Positions 17,921 to 27,595 are shown, counted from the stretch's first letter. The stretch: 64,000 nt of DNA from Lacrimispora xylanolytica (GCF_026723765.1 NZ_CP113524.1:3767001-3831000), one strand, 5' to 3'. Numbers and translations are program-made. Notes: generated by a model not told the origin, from the sequence alone.

Positions 17921-19267
17921 CTATTTCGCTGCTTCTTCCAGAATTCTCTTAGCTTCCGGTACGAACTGAGCAACAGCATCGTCTGCAGTGGCATCGCCGT
18001 AACGAACTGCCTCTACAACTGTCTTTCCTAATGCTTCTACTTCGCCCTTACCAGATGGATCTGGAGCATCAATTGGTGTTGCAACTTCAGAAACCTTTGC
18101 TACGTAGTCAAATACATGCTGTGCGATTTCATCTGCCTTTGGTTTGATTTCATCTGCTACTGCAGAGTTAATGGGAATTCCTCTTTCTGCAAGAAGAATG
18201 TCATTTGCTTCGGTGCTGTTTGTGAACCAGTCAAGGAACTTCGCTGCTTCTTCTTTGTTCTTGGAAGATTCAGCAATTGAGAAGAACATACTTGGCTTTA
18301 AATAAATTGGCTGTGATTTCGCATCGGTTAATGTTGGGAACATGGTAATTCCTAAATCTCTTCCAGCAGTTTTGGATACACTGATATACTGGTTGGATAA
18401 TAAGAAGTCGTTCCATGTGGAAGAATCAATGATTGGCTTTGTTTCAACAACGTCTGGGTTCTTCTCAGCAAGAAGGTCAGCAGAGATGCTGAAATCAGCT
18501 TTTGCGAATTTCTCCATGGTGTTGAAGTAAATCTTCATGGAATCTTCTTTTCCAGCTGTTAATTCATCAAACAGATGAGAACCATTTGCTCTTGCCATGA
18601 TCTGCATCATGTTGATTCCACCATCATAAAGAGTTTTTGTGCCAGTTTTTTCGTATATTGTTTTGGAGATGTCGTATAATTGATCCATAGTCATCTGATC
18701 TGGGATTGTTACGCCAGCCTTCTCAACGATAGCTTTATCATAAAGCATCATAGGAGCGTTGCTTCCAAGGCTGATTGCATAGCATTTTCCGTCGATGGAG
18801 CCACTTTCAATAATGCTCTCTGGAATCTTTGTTGTGTCGATGGCTCCAGTTGAGATGAACTCAGAAAGATCAGCAAGCTGTCCGCTCTTTTGGTACTGGT
18901 TTAAGTAAGAATAGTCCATCTGAACGATATCCGGCAGATTTCCGCCAGCTGCCATTGCTGAAAGCTTATCCCAGTAACCGGACCAGTCAGTAAATTCAAC
19001 CTTGATATCCACGTTTGGATTCTGGCTCATGTAAAGATCAACTGCTTTTTTGGTTACGTCGTTTCTCGTCTGGTTACCCCACCAGCTGAGATTTAATGTT
19101 ACCTTGCCACCTGCTGCTGCGGTTGTGTCAGCTGCTTTTGTGGTTTCTGCTGCAGAAGTAGCTCCGGTTGTCTGTGTGTCCTTGGTCTCTGTCTTGGAAC
19201 CACATGCAGCTAAAGATATTGCTGCTAATAGTGCAGCAAGAGTTGTTGCTAAAAGTCTTTTTTTCAT
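17921..19267 (-). CDS. Sugar-binding lipoprotein of a CUT1 ABC transporter
   Basis: A 448-residue family 1 extracellular solute-binding protein with signal peptide, lipobox SLAAC (Cys22) and a Thr/Ala-rich linker. LNLSWWGNQTRNDVTKKAVD opens the mature fold. It starts the operon with two permeases and a GH38 mannosidase and is transcribed away from the YesM-like kinase at 19451. The 183-bp gap holds a TTGACA (19316-19311) and paired direct repeats (19345-19380), so control by the adjacent YesN-like regulator is likely. GGGAGG precedes the ATG. Confidence 0.92.
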   Translation of the reverse strand: MKKRLLATTLAALLAAISLAACGSKTETKDTQTTGATSAAETTKAADTTAAAGGKVTLNLSWWGNQTRNDVTKKAVDLYMSQNPNVDIKVEFTDWSGYWDKLSAMAAGGNLPDIVQMDYSYLNQYQKSGQLADLSEFISTGAIDTTKIPESIIESGSIDGKCYAISLGSNAPMMLYDKAIVEKAGVTIPDQMTMDQLYDISKTIYEKTGTKTLYDGGINMMQIMARANGSHLFDELTAGKEDSMKIYFNTMEKFAKADFSISADLLAEKNPDVVETKPIIDSSTWNDFLLSNQYISVSKTAGRDLGITMFPTLTDAKSQPIYLKPSMFFSIAESSKNKEEAAKFLDWFTNSTEANDILLAERGIPINSAVADEIKPKADEIAQHVFDYVAKVSEVATPIDAPDPSGKGEVEALGKTVVEAVRYGDATADDAVAQFVPEAKRILEEAAK

Positions 19268-19344
19268 TGTAAAACCTCCCTTTCGATTTAATTATGGTAA
19301 CCACATCATATGTCAAATATGCACAACGGTAAAGTTAAAATATG

Positions 19345-19380
19345 GCTTTTTGTGGTTAAAAAAACAGCTTTTTGTAATTA
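19345..19380. promoter_or_regulatory. Paired direct repeats between divergent transporter and kinase genes
   Basis: GCTTTTTGTGGTTA (19345-19358) and GCTTTTTGTAATTA (19367-19380) match at 12 of 14 positions, with a start-to-start distance of 22 bp (two helical turns). This geometry suits an AraC-type response regulator binding upstream of the solute-binding-protein promoter. Confidence 0.55.
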
Positions 19381-19450
19381 TATGTCGAAATTCAATTTAT
19401 TTTTTTACATTTTTACTATATAATACTGTCAGGAAGAGAGGTCATATTTT

Positions 19451-21211
19451 ATGAATCGGTGTATCCTATGGTTTAACAACCTATCTTTATATAAAAAAAT
19501 ACTGACTGTTTTTTTAATGTCCATGCTGGCACTCTGCATTACTTTCTTTTTTAGTATTAAAATTTTAACGTCCCGTTACAATGAGGAACTTTATCAGACC
19601 AATGCAAATTCCTTAAACCACGTGACCACCTATTTGGAATCAGAGATGCAGATGGTAGAGAATATTACAGACAGCCTCATTGGGGATCAGACCATACAAA
19701 ACAACTTGTCATTTCTCTCTGAAAATCCTTACAGCAACAGGCGGGCCTTAGCCCGCAGGGATATTTACCAGCAGCTTTATACCTATATTTACCGAAGCAG
19801 TTATATCCGTTCCATCAATATTATCCTAAAGGACGGAACAAATATCTGTATGGGAAGCTCTGATGAAATCCTTCAGTTTGATGTAAAAGGGCTCAATCAA
19901 AGACTGGATTCTTTAAAAGGCAGGTCAATCTGGGCCTCCAGCATACAGCCAGGTCCCAATACGGTCTGTGCCAGACAGATTCTAAAGCTGAAATATTTAA
20001 GCTTAAAAAAGATTGGAGAGCTTTACATTACCGTTGATATGGATAAGATGATTGAAGATGGCCTGATGAATTCCGGCAGCTTATCGGAAAACTCCAATTT
20101 TGTCCTTATGTCAGGAAACAAGCGGATCTATCCGGCAAAGCCATTTCATGATGAATTATGTCTCCAGTTGATAGAAGAAAGCAAAAAACTGGAAAATACC
20201 TATACCATAGCTACCATTGACAACAATAAGGAATTTATCATAAACGGTCAAATTCCTTATACCAAATGGGATTATCTGTATTTCCGGGATTATGACCCCT
20301 TGTTTTACGGAATCCGTATGGTCAGCATGCAGATATTCCTGTTCACCTTCTGCATCATAGCAGTGACCGGCGTTTTGGTAAATATTATTTTCCGCCATAT
20401 CTTCCGTCACCTGGATTATCTCATTGAAAAAATCAAATGCTTTGGCAGCGGAGAAGCACCTGCCTGCAACATCAAATGCTACGATTACGACAGCCGTCAG
20501 GATGAGATCGGACAGCTTCATCGGAGCTTTGATGAGATGACCCACAGCGTTAAGGTCCTTCGGGATGAAAATTATGACAAGCAGCTTCTTGTGAGAGATT
20601 CTGCCATTAAGATGCTTCAGCAGCAGATCAATCCTCATTTTTTATACAACACTCTGGACACCATTAACTGGATGGCACAAAAGTACGGTGCCGATGATAT
20701 CTCTGTTATGGTACGTTCCCTTGGTAACTTGTTTCGGGCTTCCATTGCAGATCAAAAGGATATCATTCCATTATCCGAGGAACTAAAAGTGCTGTCCGAC
20801 TATATCAGGATTCAGGAGATACGATTTAAGGACAGGCTTCATTTTGAACTGGATACCCCGGAAAAGACCTCTCAGATATTTGTACCAAAGCTCTGCATCC
20901 AGCCCCTAGTGGAAAATGCCCTAAAGCATGCCATGGAGGATACGGATGAGCTATGCCGGATACGGGTCACCATTCAGGAAATGGAAAAGGACTATCAGAT
21001 TCAGGTTTCAAATACAGGCTCTCAGTTTGAAGAGGACCTGTTACAGAAAATAGAAAACAGGGAAATAACCCCCCAGGGTTCTGGCGTGGGACTCCTCAAT
21101 ATCAATTCCCGGTTAAAACTGCTTTACGGAGACAATTACGGACTGAAATTTTACAACAAGGGTGGAAAGGCGGTTGTCATGCTGTCCATTCCAAAGGAAC
21201 AGGAGGTTTGA
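19451..21211 (+). CDS. Sensor histidine kinase, YesM family
   Basis: A 586-residue membrane kinase. Transmembrane helices at about 17-38 and 290-312 flank an extracellular sensor domain. A HAMP-like linker follows (about 315-370), then the phospho-acceptor block QQQINPHFLYNTLD with His396, and a HATPase domain (VPKLCIQPLVENALKHA; SGVGLLNINSRL). It forms a pair with the regulator that starts one base after its stop. This family senses oligosaccharides or their binding proteins. GAGAGG precedes the ATG. Confidence 0.92.
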   Translation: MNRCILWFNNLSLYKKILTVFLMSMLALCITFFFSIKILTSRYNEELYQTNANSLNHVTTYLESEMQMVENITDSLIGDQTIQNNLSFLSENPYSNRRALARRDIYQQLYTYIYRSSYIRSINIILKDGTNICMGSSDEILQFDVKGLNQRLDSLKGRSIWASSIQPGPNTVCARQILKLKYLSLKKIGELYITVDMDKMIEDGLMNSGSLSENSNFVLMSGNKRIYPAKPFHDELCLQLIEESKKLENTYTIATIDNNKEFIINGQIPYTKWDYLYFRDYDPLFYGIRMVSMQIFLFTFCIIAVTGVLVNIIFRHIFRHLDYLIEKIKCFGSGEAPACNIKCYDYDSRQDEIGQLHRSFDEMTHSVKVLRDENYDKQLLVRDSAIKMLQQQINPHFLYNTLDTINWMAQKYGADDISVMVRSLGNLFRASIADQKDIIPLSEELKVLSDYIRIQEIRFKDRLHFELDTPEKTSQIFVPKLCIQPLVENALKHAMEDTDELCRIRVTIQEMEKDYQIQVSNTGSQFEEDLLQKIENREITPQGSGVGLLNINSRLKLLYGDNYGLKFYNKGGKAVVMLSIPKEQEV

Positions 21212-21212
21212 T

Positions 21213-22751
21213 ATGCTGAGACTGATGATAGTAGATGACGAACAGATTATTCGAGAAGCCCTCTCCCAGATGATCGACTATGAATCCCTGGGCTATCAGC
21301 TGATCGCTACGGCAAAGAACGGCATGGAAGCATACGATATTATTTGCGATGAGTATCCGGATGTAGTGATTACCGATATCCGGATGCCGATTTTAAACGG
21401 ACTTGACCTGATTGACCGCTCCATAAAATCCGATTCCAAAATCACCTTTATCCTCCTTTCCGGATACAATGATTTTGAATACGCAAAGCAGGCCATGAAA
21501 TACGGTGTCCGCTACTATCTGTTAAAGCCTACAGACAAAAATGAATTAATCGAATCTCTTGTTTCTGTGAGAAAGGAACGGCTGATTGAAGAGGAGAACC
21601 GAAAGCTCCAGCAGGATCATTTCTTAAAAAGCCTTCATTTCCCGCTGGAGCAGAGCTTTATTATGGAAGCACTGGAGCATCAGGACTGCTTCTCTCCTGT
21701 TTTTCGCAAATATCAGGGCTTTCTATCCTTTCCAAAGGAATGCCAGTATGCCTGCATCTGCTCTTTTGTGGAGGAAAGCTATTTAAAAAGCTTTGCCTGT
21801 GATATGAAACGGATTTTGGAGGCGGCTAAGATTCCTCTGTTTTTTTCCATACTTTACGTAAAAAATACTGCAGTAATGATCTTCCCTGCTTCCACCCTTG
21901 CCATTCAAGAGGAGATGGAACGCCAGATCACTAAGCTTAAATATCCCGGTCAGTCCGTTACCTTTGAAACGGAATTTATTCATAAGGAATCTGCAGAAAA
22001 ACTGTTCCATGAAATACTTTCTAAGATCTCCCGGTTTGAGCGCATTCTACTGGTAAAGGAGGATGGCTTTTCTCATGAGATCAAAAATCACATAGCTTCC
22101 CCCTGGATGATCAGCCGACTGGAGGACTCTATCACCTCAGCTGAAAATACCTTACAAAAAACAGCACTCCTGGCTTCTGTTTTCATAGATTCCATGCCCT
22201 TAAATACTGCAAGAAATCTTGCCTTAGGTCTGTTTCTACAAAGCGGTGTGGAACAGGAGAAGCTTCCTACGGATGCTGCCTGCGATTTTTTCAGACGCCT
22301 TTATTCCTGCAATTCCGTACAGGGCATCAGAGAACTTCTTTCCGTAGTCATGGTGCAAAAAACGGAAGGTTCCGGCACCCATAAAATCAGCTCCAACATC
22401 TCCATATTAAAAACTTATATCAGGGAACACTTAGATTCTGAGAATTTATCCTTAAAATGGCTGGCTGAGAATTATCTGTTCGTAAGTGTGGGATACTTAA
22501 GCAAGCAGTTTATTAAGGAAGAAGGAATGCGCTTTTCCGACTATCTTAATAAGGAGCGAATGGAAGAAGCCATACGCCTTATGACCTTTTATCATAATGA
22601 CAACGTAAAGCACATTGCCAGACAAGTGGGCTTTGGCAGCAATCCTCAGTACTTCAGTCAGGTATTTAAGCGGTATACCGGCCTTCCGCCGACCGAATAT
22701 ATTGAAACATTAAAGACAAACAGGAATCACACACAAAAAGGAGAATCATAA
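21213..22751 (+). CDS. Response regulator, YesN family (receiver + AraC HTH)
   Basis: A protein of 512 residues from the ATG at 21213, preceded by AGGAGG. An in-frame start at 21162 would lie inside the kinase gene and before the receiver domain, so it is rejected. The receiver has MIVDDE and phospho-acceptor Asp55 (VVITDIRMP). A long middle region follows, then a C-terminal AraC double HTH (LSLKWLAENYLFVSVGYLSKQF; VKHIARQVGFGSNPQYFSQVF). It probably activates the divergent transporter-GH38 operon and its own operon with GH105. Confidence 0.92.
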   Translation: MLRLMIVDDEQIIREALSQMIDYESLGYQLIATAKNGMEAYDIICDEYPDVVITDIRMPILNGLDLIDRSIKSDSKITFILLSGYNDFEYAKQAMKYGVRYYLLKPTDKNELIESLVSVRKERLIEEENRKLQQDHFLKSLHFPLEQSFIMEALEHQDCFSPVFRKYQGFLSFPKECQYACICSFVEESYLKSFACDMKRILEAAKIPLFFSILYVKNTAVMIFPASTLAIQEEMERQITKLKYPGQSVTFETEFIHKESAEKLFHEILSKISRFERILLVKEDGFSHEIKNHIASPWMISRLEDSITSAENTLQKTALLASVFIDSMPLNTARNLALGLFLQSGVEQEKLPTDAACDFFRRLYSCNSVQGIRELLSVVMVQKTEGSGTHKISSNISILKTYIREHLDSENLSLKWLAENYLFVSVGYLSKQFIKEEGMRFSDYLNKERMEEAIRLMTFYHNDNVKHIARQVGFGSNPQYFSQVFKRYTGLPPTEYIETLKTNRNHTQKGES

Positions 22752-22753
22752 CA

Positions 22754-23872
22754 ATGTCAAACGAACAGTTACTAGAAAAAATCCATTTAGTGGTGGAAAA
22801 GCTTATGAACCTGGGAGGCAGTGATTACGACAAGGACCAGACTGTCAGCTCCACAGATACAAGCAAAGGCATTATTCAAAGAGACTTTGGAATCGAGGAG
22901 TGGGACTGGCCTCAGGGTGTTGGACTTTATGGACTGAAAAAACTTCAGGACTTTTATGGAGATGACCGTTATCTGCCCTTTTTTGACCGTTGGTATCATG
23001 GTCATATGGAGCGTGGACTTCCTTCAAAAAATATAAATACGACAGCTCCCTTTCTTCCTCTGTCATATATCAGCGATAAACTGTCAAACTCTCAGGACTT
23101 AAAAAAGCTTCTAATGGAGCGGGCTGACTGGCTGATGAATGAGCTTCCTAAGACTCCGGACAATGGTTTCCAGCACGTCACAAGTGCCATCGGAGACCGG
23201 AATGGAGTTAACTTAAACGAAGGTCAGATTTGGGTGGATACCCTGTTTATGTCTGTCCTGTTTTTAAATCATATGGGACACCAGGAACATAAAAAGGAAT
23301 GGAAAGAGGAGGCCACCCATCAGTTCCTTGTCCATATCAAATACTTATTTGACAAAGGGACCGGCCTCTTCCATCACGGCTTCCGCTTTGATCAGATGGA
23401 TAACTTCGGAGGCATCTTCTGGTGCCGGGGAAACTCATGGTTCACTTACGGAATTATGGAATTTTTAGACGATTGCGGCGAGGAGATGAGCCAGGGAGTC
23501 CGTGACTTTTTCATCGATACCTTTAAAGCTCAGGCAAACGCAATGCTACGTCTTCAGGCACCTTCCGGCCTCTGGTATACGGTTCTTACAGATGAGACAA
23601 GCTATGAGGAGGTTTCCGGTTCTGCTGCCATTGCAGCCGGACTGCTTCGGGGCGTAAAAGCAGGCATCCTTGATGATACCTATAAAAAGGCAGCAGACAA
23701 AGCAATTGAAGCCATCTGTAATAATATATCCGAGGACGGCACCGTTCTTAACGTATCAGCCGGAACAGGAATCGGCATGGATGCAGACCATTATAAGAAT
23801 ATTCTTCTTATGCCAATGGCATATGGCCAGGCGCTTGCCCTGACTGCTTTATGTGAGGCATTGGAGAAATAA
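22754..23872 (+). CDS. Unsaturated rhamnogalacturonyl hydrolase, GH105 (second)
   Basis: A 372-residue cytoplasmic enzyme of the same activity class as the gene at 3237. The catalytic block is WVDTLFM (160-166, Asp162). Also visible are WDWPQGVGLYG, GLPSKNINTTAP, FQHVTS, HHGFRFDQMDN and FWCRGNSWF. AAGGAG precedes the ATG, two bases after the regulator stop, so it is co-transcribed with the two-component system. This placement links the locus to pectin-derived unsaturated oligosaccharides. Confidence 0.92.
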   Translation: MSNEQLLEKIHLVVEKLMNLGGSDYDKDQTVSSTDTSKGIIQRDFGIEEWDWPQGVGLYGLKKLQDFYGDDRYLPFFDRWYHGHMERGLPSKNINTTAPFLPLSYISDKLSNSQDLKKLLMERADWLMNELPKTPDNGFQHVTSAIGDRNGVNLNEGQIWVDTLFMSVLFLNHMGHQEHKKEWKEEATHQFLVHIKYLFDKGTGLFHHGFRFDQMDNFGGIFWCRGNSWFTYGIMEFLDDCGEEMSQGVRDFFIDTFKAQANAMLRLQAPSGLWYTVLTDETSYEEVSGSAAIAAGLLRGVKAGILDDTYKKAADKAIEAICNNISEDGTVLNVSAGTGIGMDADHYKNILLMPMAYGQALALTALCEALEK

Positions 23873-23885
23873 GGAAAAGCTAAAA

Positions 23886-23918
23886 AGAAGGGAGTCCTGA
23901 TTAAAAGGATTCCCTTCT
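23886..23918. terminator. Bidirectional terminator between GH105 and AraC genes
   Basis: AGAAGGGAGTCCT pairs with AGGATTCCCTTCT across TGATTAA. The minus-strand copy is followed by TTTTT, the plus-strand copy by a delayed T6. It overlaps the last codons of the AraC gene. Confidence 0.75.
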
Positions 23919-24779
23919 TCCGGCTTTTTTCCGGTATGCTGATGGAGTTTCATCCCCATGCTTTTTAAAAATCCGCTCAAAGTAAGTCACGCTTTCAAAG
24001 CCAAGAAGCCCTGAGATTTCCGTAATAGAATAATCACTGCTTCCAAGAAGCTCCTTTGCCTTTCTTACTCTAGCCAGATTGCGGTATTCGTTGACGGAAA
24101 ACCCGGTTACCTCCCGAAATATCCGGCTCAAATAGGACTTACTGATGAAAAACCTCATGGCAAGCTCCTCTAAGCTCTCTCCAGTCTCACAATGGGTGGT
24201 CAAATACTCTGCCACCTCATGAACCTTTCCATGCTTGGCTGTCTGAACGGGAGCCGGTATTTCCTTTAACACATTTTTCTTTCCAATCCGGTAAATTTGC
24301 AAAAGGATCTGAGACAGCTTTAAGCGGACCATGGTCTCGTAACGCTCCCCACGCTGCTTAAGCTCATCCCGGATTCCAAGTAAAAGAGCGTTCATCTCCT
24401 GCCACTCCAGCTCCGAGACCTTTAATACGCCATAATAATCTCCAAAGAGACGCCCCAGGGTATAGACGCCAGCACTTTTTAACCAGGGATCCAGAACCTT
24501 TTCGTTCAGCTGCAACAGGATCCGGTCATGTTTTCCGCTTCCTGCCTGGCTTGTTTTATGAACCTGCTCCCGGTTAATCAAGACCACGTCTCCTGCTTTC
24601 ACAAAATAAGTTTCTTTCTCAATAAAATAATACCGCTCTCCTTCCAGGAGAAAATAAAGCTCATAGGTATCATGAAAATGCTTCATGGTCATGGAAAATT
24701 CCTGGTCCCGCACTACCTGATCAATGGCGACCCCTTCCATGCTTTCCGAAAAAATAATTTTATCCACTCTTTCCTCCAT
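23901..24779 (-). CDS. AraC-family regulator with N-terminal cupin (second)
   Basis: A regulator of about 292 residues from the ATG at 24779. The start is uncertain: no good ribosome site precedes it, and a TTG at 24791 and a GTG just inside (after GGAGGA) are possible. The cupin part is visible (MKHFHDTYELYFLLEG, KAGDVVLINREQVH). The C-terminus has two AraC HTH motifs (SLEELAMRFFISKSYLSRIF; ITEISGLLGFESVTYFERIF). It is divergent from the GH4 gene at 24918, with a 28-bp palindrome in the shared gap, and is the likely regulator of that gene. Confidence 0.85.
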   Translation of the reverse strand: MEERVDKIIFSESMEGVAIDQVVRDQEFSMTMKHFHDTYELYFLLEGERYYFIEKETYFVKAGDVVLINREQVHKTSQAGSGKHDRILLQLNEKVLDPWLKSAGVYTLGRLFGDYYGVLKVSELEWQEMNALLLGIRDELKQRGERYETMVRLKLSQILLQIYRIGKKNVLKEIPAPVQTAKHGKVHEVAEYLTTHCETGESLEELAMRFFISKSYLSRIFREVTGFSVNEYRNLARVRKAKELLGSSDYSITEISGLLGFESVTYFERIFKKHGDETPSAYRKKAGRRESF

Positions 24780-24839
24780 ATTAGTAGTCAAAAGTACGAT
24801 TTCTATTAAAAAAGCATCAATTATATAAGATTTATAATA

Positions 24840-24867
24840 CTATATTGTATTATAATATGCAATATAG
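24840..24867. promoter_or_regulatory. 28-bp palindrome in the AraC / GH4 divergent promoter region
   Basis: CTATATTG (24840-24847) and CAATATAG (24860-24867) are perfect inverted arms around TATAAT (24851-24856), a candidate -10 for the GH4 gene. It is a plausible operator. Confidence 0.5.
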
Positions 24868-24917
24868 AGACCAAGAAAATACCCAAACATACAGCCAATC
24901 CACAGGAGGAACTTTTT

Positions 24918-26315
24918 ATGAATTACTCTGATAACAAGATCACGGATTTAAAGATCGCCTACATCGGCGGAGGCTCCAGAGGCTGGGCCTGGACCTTTAT
25001 GACTGACTTATCCATGGATGATTCCTTAAGCGGTACCATCCGGCTATACGATATTGATGAGTCTGCCTCCAAAAATAACGAGATCATCGGCAATCAGTTT
25101 TTAGCCAGAGAGGACACCATTGGGAAATGGAAGTATGAAACTTCCTCTTCCTTAAAGGATGCCTTGACCGGCTGCGATTTTGCAGTGATTTCTATTCTCC
25201 CAGGTACCTTTGATGAAATGGCTTCTGACGTTCATCTGCCGGAAAGACTTGGCATCTATCAGTCCGTAGGCGACACTGCAGGCCCTGGCGGAATGATCCG
25301 TGCTCTTCGCACCATTCCTATGTTTGTTACCATTGCCGAAGCCATAAAAGAATATGCACCTAAGGCATGGGTCATCAACTACACAAACCCAATGTCCTTA
25401 TGCGTAAAAACTCTGTATCATGTATTTCCGGAGATCAAGGCCTTTGGTTGCTGCCATGAGGTGTTCGGCACTCAGAAGGTATTAAAGGGAATTTGTGAAG
25501 AATTTCTCGGTCTTAAGGATGTGGAACGAAAGGATATCCATGTAAATGTTCTTGGTATCAACCACTTTACATGGTTTGACCAGGCTTCCTACAAAGGAAT
25601 CGATTTATTCCCCGTTTATCGCGATTACATCGATTCTCATTACGAAGAAGGCTACAATGAGCCGGATAAGAACTGGGCAAACAGTACCTTTGAATGTGCT
25701 CATCGTCTGAAATTTGATTTATTCCGCCGCTACGGCCTGATTGCAGCAGCCGGTGACCGTCACCTGGCTGAATTCATGCCAGGAGATGAATATTTAAAAA
25801 ATCCGGAAACAACAAAAAGCTGGAAATTCAATCTTACTACCGTTGCATGGAGAAAAGAAGATTTAAAGACACGACTGGAAAAGAGCCACCGCCTGGTCAC
25901 TGGAGAAGAAAAAATAGAATTAAAGCCATCGGGAGAGGAAGGAATTCTTTTAATCAAGTCTCTCTGCGGCCTGGAGCGGACCATCAGCAATGTAAATATT
26001 CCCAATACGTATTTACAGATTCCAAATCTCCCTGCAGATGCCATCGTTGAGACCAACGCTGCCTTTGACCGTGACAGCATTAAGCCTATTGTGGCCGGAG
26101 CTATCCCAGAGAATGTTCTGGAGCTGATTAAGCCTCACGTAGACAATCATGAGCGCATCTTAAACGCTGCCCTTACCTGCGACCGTTCTCTGGTCTACGA
26201 TGCCTTTTTAGCCGATCCTCTGGTAAAGGGAAGAGCCACAGAGGAAGAAATCAAGACTCTCGCCGATGATATGATCGCAAATACCATGGCATATCTGCCA
26301 GATGGCTGGAAATAA
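24918..26315 (+). CDS. lplD: Alpha-galacturonidase, GH4 (LplD type)
   Basis: A 465-residue NAD- and metal-dependent glycosidase. The Rossmann start is LKIAYIGGGSRGWAW (about 11-25). The metal-binding tetrapeptide is CHEV in GCCHEVFGTQ; from memory this variant marks the LplD alpha-galacturonidase clade of GH4, against CHSV or CNVP in other clades. The NYTNPM and GINHFTWF motifs bind substrate and metal. It acts in the cytoplasm, releasing galacturonate from pectin fragments, complementing the GH105 enzymes. CAGGAGG precedes the ATG. It is monocistronic and divergent from an AraC regulator. Confidence 0.88.
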   Translation: MNYSDNKITDLKIAYIGGGSRGWAWTFMTDLSMDDSLSGTIRLYDIDESASKNNEIIGNQFLAREDTIGKWKYETSSSLKDALTGCDFAVISILPGTFDEMASDVHLPERLGIYQSVGDTAGPGGMIRALRTIPMFVTIAEAIKEYAPKAWVINYTNPMSLCVKTLYHVFPEIKAFGCCHEVFGTQKVLKGICEEFLGLKDVERKDIHVNVLGINHFTWFDQASYKGIDLFPVYRDYIDSHYEEGYNEPDKNWANSTFECAHRLKFDLFRRYGLIAAAGDRHLAEFMPGDEYLKNPETTKSWKFNLTTVAWRKEDLKTRLEKSHRLVTGEEKIELKPSGEEGILLIKSLCGLERTISNVNIPNTYLQIPNLPADAIVETNAAFDRDSIKPIVAGAIPENVLELIKPHVDNHERILNAALTCDRSLVYDAFLADPLVKGRATEEEIKTLADDMIANTMAYLPDGWK

Positions 26316-26372
26316 CAGCCAAGCACAACAGGCTGCGTTTATTTTATCTCAGGAGTAACTATATTTAAAACT

Positions 26373-26474
26373 GGGTGTGTTACAAAATGAAATTTTCATA
26401 CAAGGCACGTGTGTTTATTAAACGTCTAAATAGCATGTCTTGTAGGTTCTTTTCATCTTGCAACACCCCCTTTT
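26373..26474 (+). terminator. Long imperfect hairpin after lplD
   Basis: GGGTGTGTTACAAAATGAAA (from 26373) pairs imperfectly with TTTTCATCTTGCAACACCCC, followed by CTTTTATT. Inside, ACAAGGCACGTG pairs with CATGTCTTGT. The ~100-nt stem is much longer than a usual terminator and could be a small palindromic element serving as one. Confidence 0.5.
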
Positions 26475-26494
26475 ATTAACATAAATACATGGGC

Positions 26495-27595
26495 TTATTT
26501 TGTCCAGCACTCAGTCACTTTCACGCTGTCGCCGTCCTCTTTAAAATGCAGGAACTGCATCACATCACCGGCAGTCTTTTCTCCGGTCGTTGAATCCTGT
26601 TTAGTGATTCTATAATGAATGGCCGCCCAATCTCCGCTGATTAGCATATTATCAAAGCGAATACGTTTTACATTCGTCGATTCGGCATTGTTCTTCTCCA
26701 ATGTTTTGTAATCCGATAAGGTCATGGTAGCGTCGTTGGTATGATACTGCAAGTTGCTGTCATAATAGGTGTCTGCCCATGCCGTCCAAGCATCCAAGCC
26801 CTGATTCCAGTTTTCAAAATCATTTAATATAGCATTTTGAATCTTCTTAGCCATATCGGTTTCAATCGGCGTAGGATTGGTGACAGGATACTTGTCTTTA
26901 AGATTTAATGTATCAGGAATCACTGTATTGACGATGGCATTTAATGCCTCCTGCTGTGCCGCTTTCGCATCGTCGGTCTGGAAACCAGTCAAACCATCAA
27001 AGTCCGCGCCCTTGGTTCCAGCCCAGCCTTCCACAACCCTAGTCCCCAGTTCCTCTCCGTAATCCTTGAATTGTACAAACTCCATCACACTCCCATCCGA
27101 AGATTTTCTGGTCTGTCGGTCGGTGGTTGATATATCATATCGAATTGCAGCCCAGTCGCCGCAGATGATCATATTATTGAAATTACCCATCTGAATATCG
27201 CTGGACTTCAGTGTCGCATTCATGGAAGACTGATATTCCTTCAAGGTGAGTCTTACACCGTGGACGTTATAAAAGGAATCATCGGTGTACAGAATGTCGC
27301 CCCATTTTTCCCACGCATCATAGCCTCTGTTCCAGTTTTCAAACCCATTTAATAATCTATTTTGAATGTTTTTTTCCATGTCTGTTTCTATTGGGGTGGG
27401 ATTGACGATTGGAAAAACAGCAGAAAGTTCTTTCGTGTTATCATAGCGATCGGAGATACTGATCACAGATTCATCGGAGCTTATGTTTGTGGCTTCTTTG
27501 GTAACAATCGTATTGGTTTTGGATCCACAGCCAACAGCAGCAGCCCCGATGGCCAAGGTTGTTACACTCATTCTTAATACCTTTTTTATATTCAT
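26495..27595 (-). CDS. Lipoprotein with two SnoaL/NTF2-like domains
   Basis: A protein of 366 residues. The signal peptide ends in AAAVGC with lipid-anchored Cys23. Two copies of one domain follow, at about 70-190 and 245-365. Each carries FENWNxGxDAW, a TL-x-[ED]-Y segment, and [FN]NM[IL]I-x-GDWAAI-x-Y, ending in VMxF-x-F-K-[DE]. The same domain stands alone in the next gene (27640). NTF2/SnoaL folds form a cone-shaped pocket that binds or converts small hydrophobic molecules; no catalytic residues can be assigned. GAGGAG lies 12 nt before the ATG. It probably shares the promoter at 28337 and is thus linked to the two-component system at 28441-30157. Confidence 0.8.
   Translation of the reverse strand: MNIKKVLRMSVTTLAIGAAAVGCGSKTNTIVTKEATNISSDESVISISDRYDNTKELSAVFPIVNPTPIETDMEKNIQNRLLNGFENWNRGYDAWEKWGDILYTDDSFYNVHGVRLTLKEYQSSMNATLKSSDIQMGNFNNMIICGDWAAIRYDISTTDRQTRKSSDGSVMEFVQFKDYGEELGTRVVEGWAGTKGADFDGLTGFQTDDAKAAQQEALNAIVNTVIPDTLNLKDKYPVTNPTPIETDMAKKIQNAILNDFENWNQGLDAWTAWADTYYDSNLQYHTNDATMTLSDYKTLEKNNAESTNVKRIRFDNMLISGDWAAIHYRITKQDSTTGEKTAGDVMQFLHFKEDGDSVKVTECWTK

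Noticed and set aside
21162-21212. Upstream start for the YesN-like regulator
   Set aside because: It lies within the kinase gene and AGGAGG is placed for the ATG at 21213.
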